A stretch of 57,313 nt of DNA from Fibrobacter sp. (GTDB lineage Bacteria; Fibrobacterota; Fibrobacteria; Fibrobacterales; Fibrobacteraceae): NCBI GenBank assembly GCA_016285835.1, contig JAEERM010000009.1:1-57313 (forward strand). The letters run 5' to 3'. The notes beneath the pieces are model-generated. The model saw only the letters and a program-made list of their open reading frames with translations. It was not told the origin of the DNA and did not search any database. Made by a program: the position numbers and the translations under genes. Shown here piece by piece: positions 1-7,723 of the stretch; positions within the stretch are counted from its first letter, which is position 1, and each line of letters opens with the position of its first letter.

Positions 1-353
1 TCTTCCGCGACGCAACCACGCACGACATCGTCCCTGGTATGATTATCGCAACCCCGAACAGCGTGAAGCGGTTCAGCAAATTCGACGGCGAAATGTCATT
101 GACAACAAAGGAAGAAGGCGGGCGGCACACTCCGTTTATGGATCAGAGGAGAATCGTAAATCCGAAATTCCACATCGGTGGCGAAGTCGTAGCTGGGACA
201 ATCGAATTTTCGACTGAAATGGTCATTCTCGAGCAGCCTTACAAAATCCATGTCGAATTGGCGCAACCCATGATAATAGAAGCCGGCCTTGCAGTGGATC
301 TCTACGATGGTGATAGATATGTCACAAAAGTAATCATCAAGAAAGTCTACTAA
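1..353 (+). CDS. EF-Tu domain III-like protein, 3' part only
   Basis: The frame is open from the left edge (first full codon at base 3) to TAA at 351-353, so the gene is cut by the window. The visible part matches the C-terminal beta-barrel (domain III) of elongation factor Tu: it contains the hallmark KEEGGRHTPF followed by a GTIEF strand and a QPMIIEAGLAVDL strand. It is divergent. The end of a normal EF-Tu carries an IREGGRTVGAGVV-type motif, and here that is replaced by LYDGDRYVTKVIIKKVY. This suggests an EF-Tu-like paralogue or an isolated EF-Tu barrel protein rather than the housekeeping tuf gene. The GTPase domain, if present, lies outside the window. A strong terminator follows 25 bases later, separating it from the injection-system genes. 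Confidence 0.7.
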   Translation, partial: FRDATTHDIVPGMIIATPNSVKRFSKFDGEMSLTTKEEGGRHTPFMDQRRIVNPKFHIGGEVVAGTIEFSTEMVILEQPYKIHVELAQPMIIEAGLAVDLYDGDRYVTKVIIKKVY

Positions 354-378
354 ACCAATAGAACAACATAAATAAATT

Positions 379-411
379 AGTCCTGCACTAGTCTCTAGTG
401 CAGGACTTTTT
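379..411 (+). terminator. Rho-independent terminator after the EF-Tu-like gene
   Basis: A perfect 13-bp stem (arms 379-391 and 395-407) closes a three-base TCT loop and is followed by TTTT at 408-411. It lies 25 bases after the stop codon of the upstream gene. Confidence 0.92.
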
Positions 412-673
412 ACATACAAAATAGAAATTAACTAAACATTCACAAGTTATAAAAAAACTATGCCGTAAAAATATCTTTACAATAAATTCAAAGTTCGCAT
501 GACACAATAGTTACGTTGTGCGCTCTTTTATGTACAAATCACCGACAGAATCGCAACAATGTACAGCATGACATTTTATCGAAAAAACAGAAAGATATTT
601 TATCTTAAATTTTTCATATTGTTTTATTCAAAATGTTATTTTATTTTGCACGCAAAGAAACGAATAGAAAGTT
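412..673 (+). other. AT-rich leader upstream of the injection-system operon
   Basis: This stretch lies between the terminator and the first eCIS gene. It holds no convincing gene and is strongly AT-rich, with T-rich runs near 600-645. It should contain the promoter for the eCIS operon. A weak candidate is TTGTTT at 619-624 followed 16 bases later by TTATTT at 641-646, but the match is poor. The ribosome-binding site before the ATG at 674 is also weak (AGAAAG). Confidence 0.35.
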
Positions 674-1252
674 ATGATCAACGCCTCTTTGCAATTTTTA
701 GTTTCACAGCTAAACCAATATTTGCGCAGAAAGTTTTCTGTACAAGAAAACATTGCCGTCGTATCAAAGATGATGGACAACGATGGCCGTGAATCAGAAA
801 GCGCAAACAACAAGCTGGTGATGTTTCTTGCTAACGTCGAAAAAGATTCCATGACGCAGGCCAGCACGAAACCGGAATACGACGGATTTCGTAACATCAT
901 TCATTCCAAGCCGATTTTCTTGAATTTGCACATTGTCTTGGCGGCCAATTTCAAGGCAAGTCATTACGAAGAATCCCTGAAATACCTTTCTCGAGCCGTG
1001 GGCTTTTTTCAGGACCACAGCGTTTTTGACCGCACCTCTTTTCCGGAACTCGCCACAGGGCTTGAGAAACTGATTGTCGATGTGGAAAATCTGAACTTAC
1101 AGGAAATGTGCAACTTGTGGAGCCTCGTCGGCTGCAAATACGTCCCCTCCGTAATGTACAAGGTCCGCACGGTCGCACTCGGGAGTGGCTACTCGTACTA
1201 CCGTCCTTACGTTGTTCACGTCCCAGAAGAAGCATCTATTGGAGCCTACTGA
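674..1252 (+). CDS. eCIS DUF4255 (Pvc16/Afp16 N-terminal domain) protein
   Basis: A 192-residue protein of the DUF4255/Pvc16_N type. The opening (an N-terminal helix, then a QLNQYLRRKF segment), the central NLHIVLAANF strand and the NLNLQEMCNLWSLVG(C)KYVPSVMYKVR segment are the family's usual layout. In Afp and PVC particles the Afp16/Pvc16 protein terminates the inner tube and sheath at the distal end (established for the family). It is the first gene of a compact plus-strand cluster and its TGA overlaps the next ATG (ATGA). Start chosen at the first ATG; the region upstream has stops. It is shorter than the longest family members, matching the single-domain form found in many non-proteobacterial systems (inference). 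Confidence 0.85.
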   Translation: MINASLQFLVSQLNQYLRRKFSVQENIAVVSKMMDNDGRESESANNKLVMFLANVEKDSMTQASTKPEYDGFRNIIHSKPIFLNLHIVLAANFKASHYEESLKYLSRAVGFFQDHSVFDRTSFPELATGLEKLIVDVENLNLQEMCNLWSLVGCKYVPSVMYKVRTVALGSGYSYYRPYVVHVPEEASIGAY

Positions 1253-1983
1253 TGAATTACGGGATTTGGGCAGACATCTTTATGGAACACGAATACGTTG
1301 GCGGCAGGTGCGAAGATTTCACCTTCCGGCCAAACCCGCCAACAGCAGAGGCCATGAAGCGCGAAGGCATCATGATGCGCGAAACAGCAGGAGGTTTCCG
1401 GCTGATTGCAGATGAAGCCGCATTCTCCCACGAGATAAGCCTCGTTTTTTGGGCATACCCGGTGCATCGCAACTTGTGGAACGTAACAGAATTCGGAGAA
1501 ATCCCGACAGATTCCATTCCGTTTGTCCGAATCAAAGACGAATCCCTGAAATGGGAGACAACTTCAAAAGGCGACATTCCCGAGGCAATGCAGATTCCCA
1601 AACCCATGTTTGGCATGGAAATCGTGAATTCCCAGGGAAAATCAGGTGCAAGCATCACGTTACCGCTCAAGACAAAAAAAATGAAATGGTACTACTACAT
1701 TTCGGGCCTACCCGATAACGACACAGCCGAAATCGTAAAAATCAAAGGCAACAAAGAAGATTCCCCTTTCGACATCAGCCAAAGGAAATTAGGAGAATCG
1801 GTATTCGTATCGAAACAAGAAATCCCGCTACGTTATGGCGCACCTCCGCTTTTTCAGTTGCGTGAAAAGAAAACGTCAAAAGCAATCATAAAGTGTTTAC
1901 CTAACATGGACGCGCGATCGGTCTCCACGGTCATTCTCGACGGTAAGCGAGAGATTGTCGCTGAATCATTTGTTAACACATAA
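1252..1983 (+). CDS. Uncharacterised eCIS-cluster protein
   Basis: A 243-residue protein I do not recognise. The start is the ATG at 1252, which overlaps the stop of the DUF4255 gene and has GGAG at 1241-1244. An open frame extends further upstream, but only inside the previous gene. The protein has no signal peptide or membrane segment. It opens with a compact NYGIWADIFMEHEYVGG segment and is rich in beta-type sequence (for example the KMKWYYYISGLPDND stretch). It lies between the cap protein and the sheath gene, so a structural or assembly role in the particle is likely (inference from position only). It could be a fibre, a baseplate accessory, or a protein specific to this lineage. Confidence 0.7.
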   Translation: MNYGIWADIFMEHEYVGGRCEDFTFRPNPPTAEAMKREGIMMRETAGGFRLIADEAAFSHEISLVFWAYPVHRNLWNVTEFGEIPTDSIPFVRIKDESLKWETTSKGDIPEAMQIPKPMFGMEIVNSQGKSGASITLPLKTKKMKWYYYISGLPDNDTAEIVKIKGNKEDSPFDISQRKLGESVFVSKQEIPLRYGAPPLFQLREKKTSKAIIKCLPNMDARSVSTVILDGKREIVAESFVNT

Positions 1984-2004
1984 CCCCATAGGAGATAAAA
2001 CAAA

Positions 2005-3447
2005 ATGCCTACATCATACAAAACTCCGGGCGTCTATCTCGTCGAGAAAAACGCATTCCCAAGTTCTGTAGTGGAAGTTGCCACGGCAATACCCATGTTT
2101 ATCGGCTATACCGAAAAGGCCGAATACAAGGGACAATCCGTGTTCAACAAGCCCTTCCGCATTTCGTCATTTGCGGAATACAGGGCCATCTTTGGCGAGG
2201 GCGCTCTGATGCGCTACAAGCTCGAAGAAGGTGGAAAAGTGGTCCCGCCAAAAGTCCGCTTCCGCCTCTTCGACGCCATTCGCATGTTCTACCAGAACGG
2301 TGGTGCCACCTGCTATATCATGGCGGTGGGCCCCTACGGCGAGGAAATCTCGGAAAAAGCCTTGACCGAAGCCATCATCCCGTTCGAAAAGGAACAGGAA
2401 CCGACATTGGTCGTGATTCCCGAAGCCGTCTCGCTGGAAACTGCAGATGCCTGCGCCAACGTGCAGAACGCGATGCTCGCCCACTGCGCGAAGATGAAGA
2501 ACCGCTTCGCCATTCTCGACGTGTTCGACGGCTACAAGGAACCGCGCGAATGTATCTCCACCTTCCGCGAAAAGGTGACGTCGTTCTTGAATTACGGTGC
2601 GGTTTACTATCCGTGGCTCAACACGAGCGTGGTGCAGTCGAACGAAGTCACGTTTGCGAACGTCGAAAACCTGGACGCACTCACGACGATGCTCAATGCA
2701 GCAGTCCCGCCGGAGCCCGCCGAAAAAGCCGAACAGATAAAGGCTGAAATTGCCCAGATGGCCGCCGCCGACGTGAAGGACGATGCACAGGTACAGAAAA
2801 TCCACCGCACACTTTCGGTGATTTGCCCGAACTATGCGACCATTATGGACCTAGTCCGCGAACAGCTGAACCTGATGCCGCCCGCAGGTGCCATGGCTGG
2901 TATCTACACCTTGGTGGACAACTCCATCGGCGTATGGAAAGCTCCGGCCAACGTGGGCGTGAACGGAGTCATCACTCCGACCGTCAACCTCACGAACGAC
3001 GAACAAGAAGACTTGAACGTTCCTATCAACGGCAAAGCCGTGAACGCCATCCGCACCTTCGTGGGCGACGGCAACAAGGTCTGGGGCGCGCGCACGCTCG
3101 ACGGCAACAGCCTCGATTGGCGTTACGTGAACGTTCGCCGCACCATGATTATGCTCGAAGAATCCATCAAACTCGCATCGAAGGCATTTGTCTTCGAACC
3201 GAACACTGCGAATACGTGGGTGACCATGAAAGGCATGATCAGCAACTTCCTGACCAGCGTCTGGAAGCGCGGCGGTCTTGCCGGCACAAGCCCCGAAGAC
3301 GCATTCGAAGTCCACGTGGGCCTTGGCGAAACCATGACCCCCGAAGACATCCTCGAAGGCATTCTGCGCATCACCATCAAGGTCGCCTTGATTCGCCCGG
3401 CAGAATTCATTGAACTCACTTTCCAGCAACAGCAACAGAAATCCTAA
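2005..3447 (+). CDS. Contractile tail sheath protein (Afp2-4/Pvc2-4-like)
   Basis: A 480-residue sheath subunit. The N-terminus (YKTPGVYLVEK, then a VATAIPMFIGYTEKA strand) is the typical sheath linker and strand. The C-terminal domain has the expected order: NTWVTMKGMISNFLTSVW, then RGGLAGTSPEDAFEVHVG, then a closing IRPAEFIELTF strand. Sheath subunits stack around the tube and contract to drive it into the target. An AGGAG ribosome-binding site precedes the ATG. This is the only sheath gene in the cluster, whereas Afp and PVC encode three, so the particle probably uses one sheath type (inference). A short Gln-rich tail ends the protein. Confidence 0.95.
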   Translation: MPTSYKTPGVYLVEKNAFPSSVVEVATAIPMFIGYTEKAEYKGQSVFNKPFRISSFAEYRAIFGEGALMRYKLEEGGKVVPPKVRFRLFDAIRMFYQNGGATCYIMAVGPYGEEISEKALTEAIIPFEKEQEPTLVVIPEAVSLETADACANVQNAMLAHCAKMKNRFAILDVFDGYKEPRECISTFREKVTSFLNYGAVYYPWLNTSVVQSNEVTFANVENLDALTTMLNAAVPPEPAEKAEQIKAEIAQMAAADVKDDAQVQKIHRTLSVICPNYATIMDLVREQLNLMPPAGAMAGIYTLVDNSIGVWKAPANVGVNGVITPTVNLTNDEQEDLNVPINGKAVNAIRTFVGDGNKVWGARTLDGNSLDWRYVNVRRTMIMLEESIKLASKAFVFEPNTANTWVTMKGMISNFLTSVWKRGGLAGTSPEDAFEVHVGLGETMTPEDILEGILRITIKVALIRPAEFIELTFQQQQQKS

Positions 3448-3462
3448 TAGGAGGTAATAAAA

Positions 3463-3921
3463 ATGGCAGAAGATGGTTCTACACAACACGCCAGCGTATG
3501 GCCGATGCCCAAATTCCACTTTCAGGTGAAATGGGGCGATCAAGAAATGTCTTTCCAGGAAGTTACCGGCCTGGATGCACAATCCGACGAAATCAAGTAT
3601 CGCGTTGGCAACAGCAAGGAATATTCTGTTGTTAAGATGCCTGGCCTGATCAAGTACAGCAATGTCACTATGAAGAAGGGCATTTTCAAGGGCGACAACC
3701 AGTTCTGGGATTGGTTCAATCAGATTAAGATGAATACAATCGCAAGAAAGACCATTACAATCAGCCTGCTAGACGAAGCGGGCTCTCCTGCAATGACCTG
3801 GACGCTCAAGAACGCCTGGCCGACCAAGATTTCGGGATACGAACTCAAGGCCGAAGGGAACGAAGTCGCAGTGGAAAGCATTGAAATTGTCCATGAAGGC
3901 ATGACAATTTCGAATAGCTAA
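3463..3921 (+). CDS. Tail tube protein 1 (gp19-like, Afp1/Afp5-like)
   Basis: A 152-residue inner-tube subunit of the T4 gp19/Hcp-like fold. Visible family features are the FHFQVKWGDQEMSFQEVTGL opening, the VKMPGLIKYSNVTMKKGI strand pair, a DWFNQI segment, and a closing strand pair with VESIEIVHEGM. A strong AGGAGG ribosome-binding site sits just before the ATG, fitting a protein needed in many copies. It follows the sheath gene by 15 bases. Confidence 0.93.
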   Translation: MAEDGSTQHASVWPMPKFHFQVKWGDQEMSFQEVTGLDAQSDEIKYRVGNSKEYSVVKMPGLIKYSNVTMKKGIFKGDNQFWDWFNQIKMNTIARKTITISLLDEAGSPAMTWTLKNAWPTKISGYELKAEGNEVAVESIEIVHEGMTISNS

Positions 3922-3929
3922 GGAACGCC

Positions 3930-4382
3930 ATGGGTGATACTGTCGAATGGTCGTTTCCCGTTGTATTCCGCTTTTCTGTAAAGTTAGGCAATTCAGAGGT
4001 CGCATTCAGCGAGGTCTCTGGTTTGGAAACTACCATAGAAACGAAGGATGTCCGCAGCGGGGGCGACAATTCGACAGTTTACCACTTACCCGAAAAAATA
4101 ACGCTTTCCGACTTGGTCTTGAAACGAGCCATACTCAAGGATAGCAGCCCTTTTTTCACATGGTGCAAGGATAACATGGATTCGGCAGCGAATGCATTCC
4201 AAGTTGACCCACAACCCATTGAAGTCTCCCTGTTAGATGCGAAAGGCGCCCCCCTGGCAACTTGGTCATTTGAAGGCGCATATCCATTCAAATGGGCGTT
4301 CAGCACACTTAACGCAATGAAAGCTGAAATGATGATTGAAACTGTTTCATTAAAATATCGAAGCATCAAGAGGACTTTATAA
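3930..4382 (+). CDS. Tail tube protein 2 (gp19-like)
   Basis: A 150-residue second tube subunit, eight bases after the first. It keeps the family plan (FRFSVKLGNSEVAFSEVSGL, then ITLSDLVLKRAI, then a closing ETVSLKYRSIKR strand) but is clearly diverged from its neighbour. Afp and PVC also encode two kinds of tube protein, with the minor one forming the layer that joins spike and baseplate to the main tube. This copy probably has that adaptor role (inference by order and analogy). Confidence 0.9.
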   Translation: MGDTVEWSFPVVFRFSVKLGNSEVAFSEVSGLETTIETKDVRSGGDNSTVYHLPEKITLSDLVLKRAILKDSSPFFTWCKDNMDSAANAFQVDPQPIEVSLLDAKGAPLATWSFEGAYPFKWAFSTLNAMKAEMMIETVSLKYRSIKRTL

Positions 4383-4384
4383 TC

Positions 4385-4534
4385 ATGTCGCTAGAAATCA
4401 GGAACCTCAGCATCGACGTAAAAATCGAAGCAAACGAAACTTGTAACGAGTCTTCAGATTCGCTTAAAGAAGATGTCTTGAGGGAATGCCGTCAAATGAT
4501 TGAAGAATCCATAAGATGGGACAAGGAGCGATAG
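4385..4534 (+). CDS. DUF5908-family small eCIS protein
   Basis: A 49-residue protein beginning MSLEIRNLSIDVKIE and ending in a helix with DVLRECRQMIEESIR and basic residues. This is the layout of the DUF5908 peptides found in contractile injection clusters just before the LysM baseplate gene, in the position of afp6/pvc6. The start is the ATG two bases after the second tube gene's stop. Its own 3' end carries the AAGGAG ribosome-binding site for the next gene. Its role in the particle is not known to me. The match rests on length, position and the opening sequence. Confidence 0.75.
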   Translation: MSLEIRNLSIDVKIEANETCNESSDSLKEDVLRECRQMIEESIRWDKER

Positions 4535-4536
4535 TA

Positions 4537-5205
4537 ATGAAAAAAAAATTAACCTTAACAGCCTATCGCGACATAGGTGGAGATCTATCAAAAATACCTG
4601 ACAGAGATCCCTTCTATGTGATGTTGAATCCAGAAGATATAACTATTCAAGCTGGCGCCAAATACGAAGAAAAAGCCTTGCATAGATTAAAGTTCATTGA
4701 ATATGAGCGACCAAAATTAATCCTACCAGCACTAATCTTCGATACAACAGGAGCCGTTCCAGAGGCAGAATGGCCAAGCCAGCTCAAATCTGTCACGGAC
4801 ATGGTCTTACTTTTAGAACTTGTCGTGTATGCATACGATAATGAGTCTCATCAGAACCCCATTGTTCAATTAACATGGGGGGAAATCAACTATTACGCAC
4901 GTGTTACTCGGTTCAATACAAAATACTCCATGTTTAATTCTGACGGGATTCCTATGCGCGCCGAGGTTACTCTGACATTGGATTCCTACTTTACGGATTT
5001 ACCGGCAGAGTATGTCGAAGATAGAAAATCGCCCAATTTAACTCACTTGGTAGAAGTCAAAGCAGGGGACTCTCTACCGCAAATGTGTTATAAGGTTTAT
5101 AGGGATTCCTCCTATTATCTACAAATTGCGCAAATCAACAACTTGAAGAATTTCAGGCAACTTACACCTGGAATGAAATTAGAATTTCCGCCCATTAAGG
5201 ACTAA
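4537..5205 (+). CDS. LysM-containing baseplate/tube adaptor (Afp7/Pvc7-like)
   Basis: A 222-residue protein. The N-terminal part (AYRDIGG, then FYVMLNPEDITIQAGAKYEE, then ELVVYAYDNESHQNPIVQLTWG) is typical of the CIS tube/gp53-type adaptor. The last ~55 residues form a LysM domain: LVEVKAGDSLPQMCYKVY, then YLQIAQINNLKNFRQLTPGM. It is thought to link the tube to the spike complex (family knowledge). The start is the ATG at 4537, eight bases after AAGGAG; an in-frame ATG 21 bases upstream lies inside the preceding gene and is less likely. Confidence 0.9.
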   Translation: MKKKLTLTAYRDIGGDLSKIPDRDPFYVMLNPEDITIQAGAKYEEKALHRLKFIEYERPKLILPALIFDTTGAVPEAEWPSQLKSVTDMVLLLELVVYAYDNESHQNPIVQLTWGEINYYARVTRFNTKYSMFNSDGIPMRAEVTLTLDSYFTDLPAEYVEDRKSPNLTHLVEVKAGDSLPQMCYKVYRDSSYYLQIAQINNLKNFRQLTPGMKLEFPPIKD

Positions 5206-5208
5206 TGA

Positions 5209-6999
5209 ATGAACAAGGATTTCCTGGAAACAAAAAGCGGCGTTGTTGAATGCGCACTATCCTGCGGAGGAACTGAACTGCCCTCGTCAACAATAGTCCT
5301 TTCTGCCGACGTAGAATACCGCATTAATGGCATCCCCAAGGCAACCATTGTTTTGTTAGATGGCGATATGAATGAAGGCAAATTTGAGCTATGCGAAGGC
5401 AAATCACTCAAGCCCGGAATGGAAGTTGAACTCAAAGTCGGTTATTCAGCAAAAGAAAAAAGTACTGTTTTTTCGGGCATAATTGTTCGTCTAGGAGTCT
5501 GCGCCTTTCAAAAAGGCAAAAGTTGTACAAAGATAGAATGCCGTCACAAAGCAATTTCATTAACAAAATCGCGCCGGAACGTAAACTATTTAAACAAGTC
5601 CGATGATGATATCGTCAATGAAATTGCATCCAATAGCAGCATAACCATAGAATCGTCTATGAACGGCGTCACCCATAAGGAACTACTGCAATATTATTGT
5701 ACCGACTGGGATTTCATTATGACGCGAGCCGAGACGAATGGATGCTGGTTAATTCCTACTCTGGAGAAAATCTCGATAAAGCCCATTGAAGTCAATGAAA
5801 GCAATAATATCACGCTTATTTGGAAAAAAAACTTTCTTGAATTCAATGCGACTATTGACGCTGAACATCAAGTAAAAAACGTAGAAGCTCGAGCATGGGA
5901 CCCCACTAAGCAGGAAATAATATCGGGAAAGTCCGCACAGCAATCCATACAACAACAAGGAAACATTAATTCCAAAGAATTATCAAACGCTCTTTCCGTC
6001 CCCGACAATATTCTACAAATAAATTCATGCATCGAGAAACAAGCGCTTGACAAATGGTCAAAAGCAGAACAAATAAAAAACGAATTATCACGTGTATACG
6101 GCAGCATCAAATGTAGTGGAACTTCAGAAATAGAACTAGGCAAGCTGCTCAATCTTGACTATGTCGGAAACCGATTTAGCGGCAAGGCAATCGTATCCAA
6201 TGTTTCCCACCACATGGAACTTGGTCGTTGGACAACAACAATCTGTTTTGGCATGAAAAAGGAGTGGTATGTTGAAAAATTCAACACCATGGCTCCAGCA
6301 GCTTCAGGTTACAATTGCGGAATTACAGGACTATTAACAGGAGTTGTAATTCAAACCCATGACGATCCTGACAATTTAAATCGTGTCAAAGTTAAAATTC
6401 CCTTGATGCAGAACGAGCAGGAGGGCGTTTGGGCTCGTCTAGGTACGCCATATGCATCCGATGGCATAGGAGGACTATTCTTCCCAGAAAAAGATGACGA
6501 AGTCATCCTCGGATTTTTCAACGGAGACCCATCCAGTCCGGTCATCCTTGGAAGCCTCTACAGTTCAAAACGGCAAGTTCCGCAGAAATTGAAACAAGAA
6601 AACAATATCAAGCAATTATTGACGCGCGAAAAGCTGAGCGTTCTTTTTGATGAAGAAAAAAAATCCATCACAATAATGACACCTGGAGAACGCAAAGTAT
6701 CCCTCGATGACGATGGCAAAAAAATCACCTTAGAGGATTCTAGCGGCAACAAGATTGAATTGTCCGACAGTGGAATTAAAATTGATTCCCCCAAAGACAT
6801 CACCATTAACACAAAGGGGAAATTCAATGTCGAAGCAAAGGGCGGCATTGCATTTAAGTCAGCCACAAATCTAAACGCTGAAGGACTTGATATTGAATTT
6901 AAGGCAAAAAACGGGTTCAAAGCACAAGGCACTACAACAGCCGAAGTTTCTGCATCATTGAACACAATCATCAAAGGGGGGTTGGTTAAAATCAACTAG
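5209..6999 (+). CDS. VgrG-like central spike protein (Afp8/Pvc8-like)
   Basis: A 596-residue spike protein. Residues ~1-350 look like the phage late-control D (gp27-like) part. An OB-fold follows (GVVIQTHDDPDNLNRVKVKI, then VWARLGTPYASDGIGGLFFP, then a DDEVILGFFNGDPSSPVILG strand). The C-terminal ~130 residues are a repetitive beta-helix rich in K, I, T and D (for example KKITLEDSSGNKIELSDSGI). This trimeric protein forms the membrane-piercing needle base. It lies directly before the PAAR gene, which caps it. No extra toxin domain is seen, so cargo is probably carried in the tube rather than fused to the spike (inference). Confidence 0.94.
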   Translation: MNKDFLETKSGVVECALSCGGTELPSSTIVLSADVEYRINGIPKATIVLLDGDMNEGKFELCEGKSLKPGMEVELKVGYSAKEKSTVFSGIIVRLGVCAFQKGKSCTKIECRHKAISLTKSRRNVNYLNKSDDDIVNEIASNSSITIESSMNGVTHKELLQYYCTDWDFIMTRAETNGCWLIPTLEKISIKPIEVNESNNITLIWKKNFLEFNATIDAEHQVKNVEARAWDPTKQEIISGKSAQQSIQQQGNINSKELSNALSVPDNILQINSCIEKQALDKWSKAEQIKNELSRVYGSIKCSGTSEIELGKLLNLDYVGNRFSGKAIVSNVSHHMELGRWTTTICFGMKKEWYVEKFNTMAPAASGYNCGITGLLTGVVIQTHDDPDNLNRVKVKIPLMQNEQEGVWARLGTPYASDGIGGLFFPEKDDEVILGFFNGDPSSPVILGSLYSSKRQVPQKLKQENNIKQLLTREKLSVLFDEEKKSITIMTPGERKVSLDDDGKKITLEDSSGNKIELSDSGIKIDSPKDITINTKGKFNVEAKGGIAFKSATNLNAEGLDIEFKAKNGFKAQGTTTAEVSASLNTIIKGGLVKIN

Positions 7000-7008
7000 A
7001 GAGGAAAT

Positions 7009-7308
7009 ATGCCGCAAGCAGCAAGAATCACCGACTTACACACCTGTCCCATGCAAACGCCTGGTACTCCTCCCGTACCGCATGTAGGCGGTCCCTCCAT
7101 CGGTCCCGGCGTTCCAACCGTTTTGATTTGTGGCATGCCCGCCACTGTCATGGGCGATAACTGCGCATGCTCCGGGCCTCCCGACACAATCATCAAGGGA
7201 TCCGCAACCGTCACCATTGGCAATAAACCTGCCGCACGCATGGGTGATTCCACCTCTCATGGCGGGGTCATTGCCATTGGATGTCCCACAGTAGAAATAG
7301 GAGGATAA
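7009..7308 (+). CDS. PAAR-domain spike tip (Afp10/Pvc10-like)
   Basis: A 99-residue PAAR protein. It shows the AARITDLHTCP opening and repeated turns with H, C and G such as MGDNCACSGPPDTIIKGS, then KPAARMGDSTSHGG. Such proteins bind one metal ion and form the sharp tip on the VgrG-like trimer (family knowledge). A clear GAGG ribosome-binding site precedes the ATG. There is no C-terminal extension, so this tip does not carry a fused toxin. Confidence 0.95.
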   Translation: MPQAARITDLHTCPMQTPGTPPVPHVGGPSIGPGVPTVLICGMPATVMGDNCACSGPPDTIIKGSATVTIGNKPAARMGDSTSHGGVIAIGCPTVEIGG

Positions 7309-7713
7309 ATGTATTCACAGACCTTCCTTGGACGCGGGTGGAAATTCCCGTTGAAATTCGAAAATGGCGCCATCGCCATGTCCGAGGCTGAAATAGACAT
7401 CGAAGAAAGTTTGCGTATTCTATTGGGCACCTATCCGGGAGAACGCCTAATGCGACCTGAATTCGGTTGTCGTATTCGCGATTACTGTTTCAATGACTAT
7501 GAAAAAGCGACACTGACACAAATAAAAAAAGAAATCAAGCATGCAATAACCGAATTTGAGCCACGCGTCGAAATAGAAAACATTGACGTCAAAATGGAAG
7601 TAACAAACGAAGTGATGGAAATCTGCATCTACTACAAGGTAATCGCCACAAACAGTCGCCGCAATTTGGTGTATCCGTTCTACATAAACGAAGCAACGGA
7701 CACGACAATATAA
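7309..7713 (+). CDS. gp25-like baseplate wedge protein (Afp9/Pvc9-like)
   Basis: A 134-residue GPW/gp25 protein. The family signature LLGTYPGERLMRPEFGC is at about residues 39-55, with the conserved EPR-type turn and following NDYEKATLTQIKKEIK helix. gp25-like proteins anchor the first sheath ring to the baseplate. The ATG follows the PAAR stop codon directly, with GGAGG inside the end of the PAAR gene. Confidence 0.93.
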   Translation: MYSQTFLGRGWKFPLKFENGAIAMSEAEIDIEESLRILLGTYPGERLMRPEFGCRIRDYCFNDYEKATLTQIKKEIKHAITEFEPRVEIENIDVKMEVTNEVMEICIYYKVIATNSRRNLVYPFYINEATDTTI

Positions 7714-7723
7714 GGAAATAATT

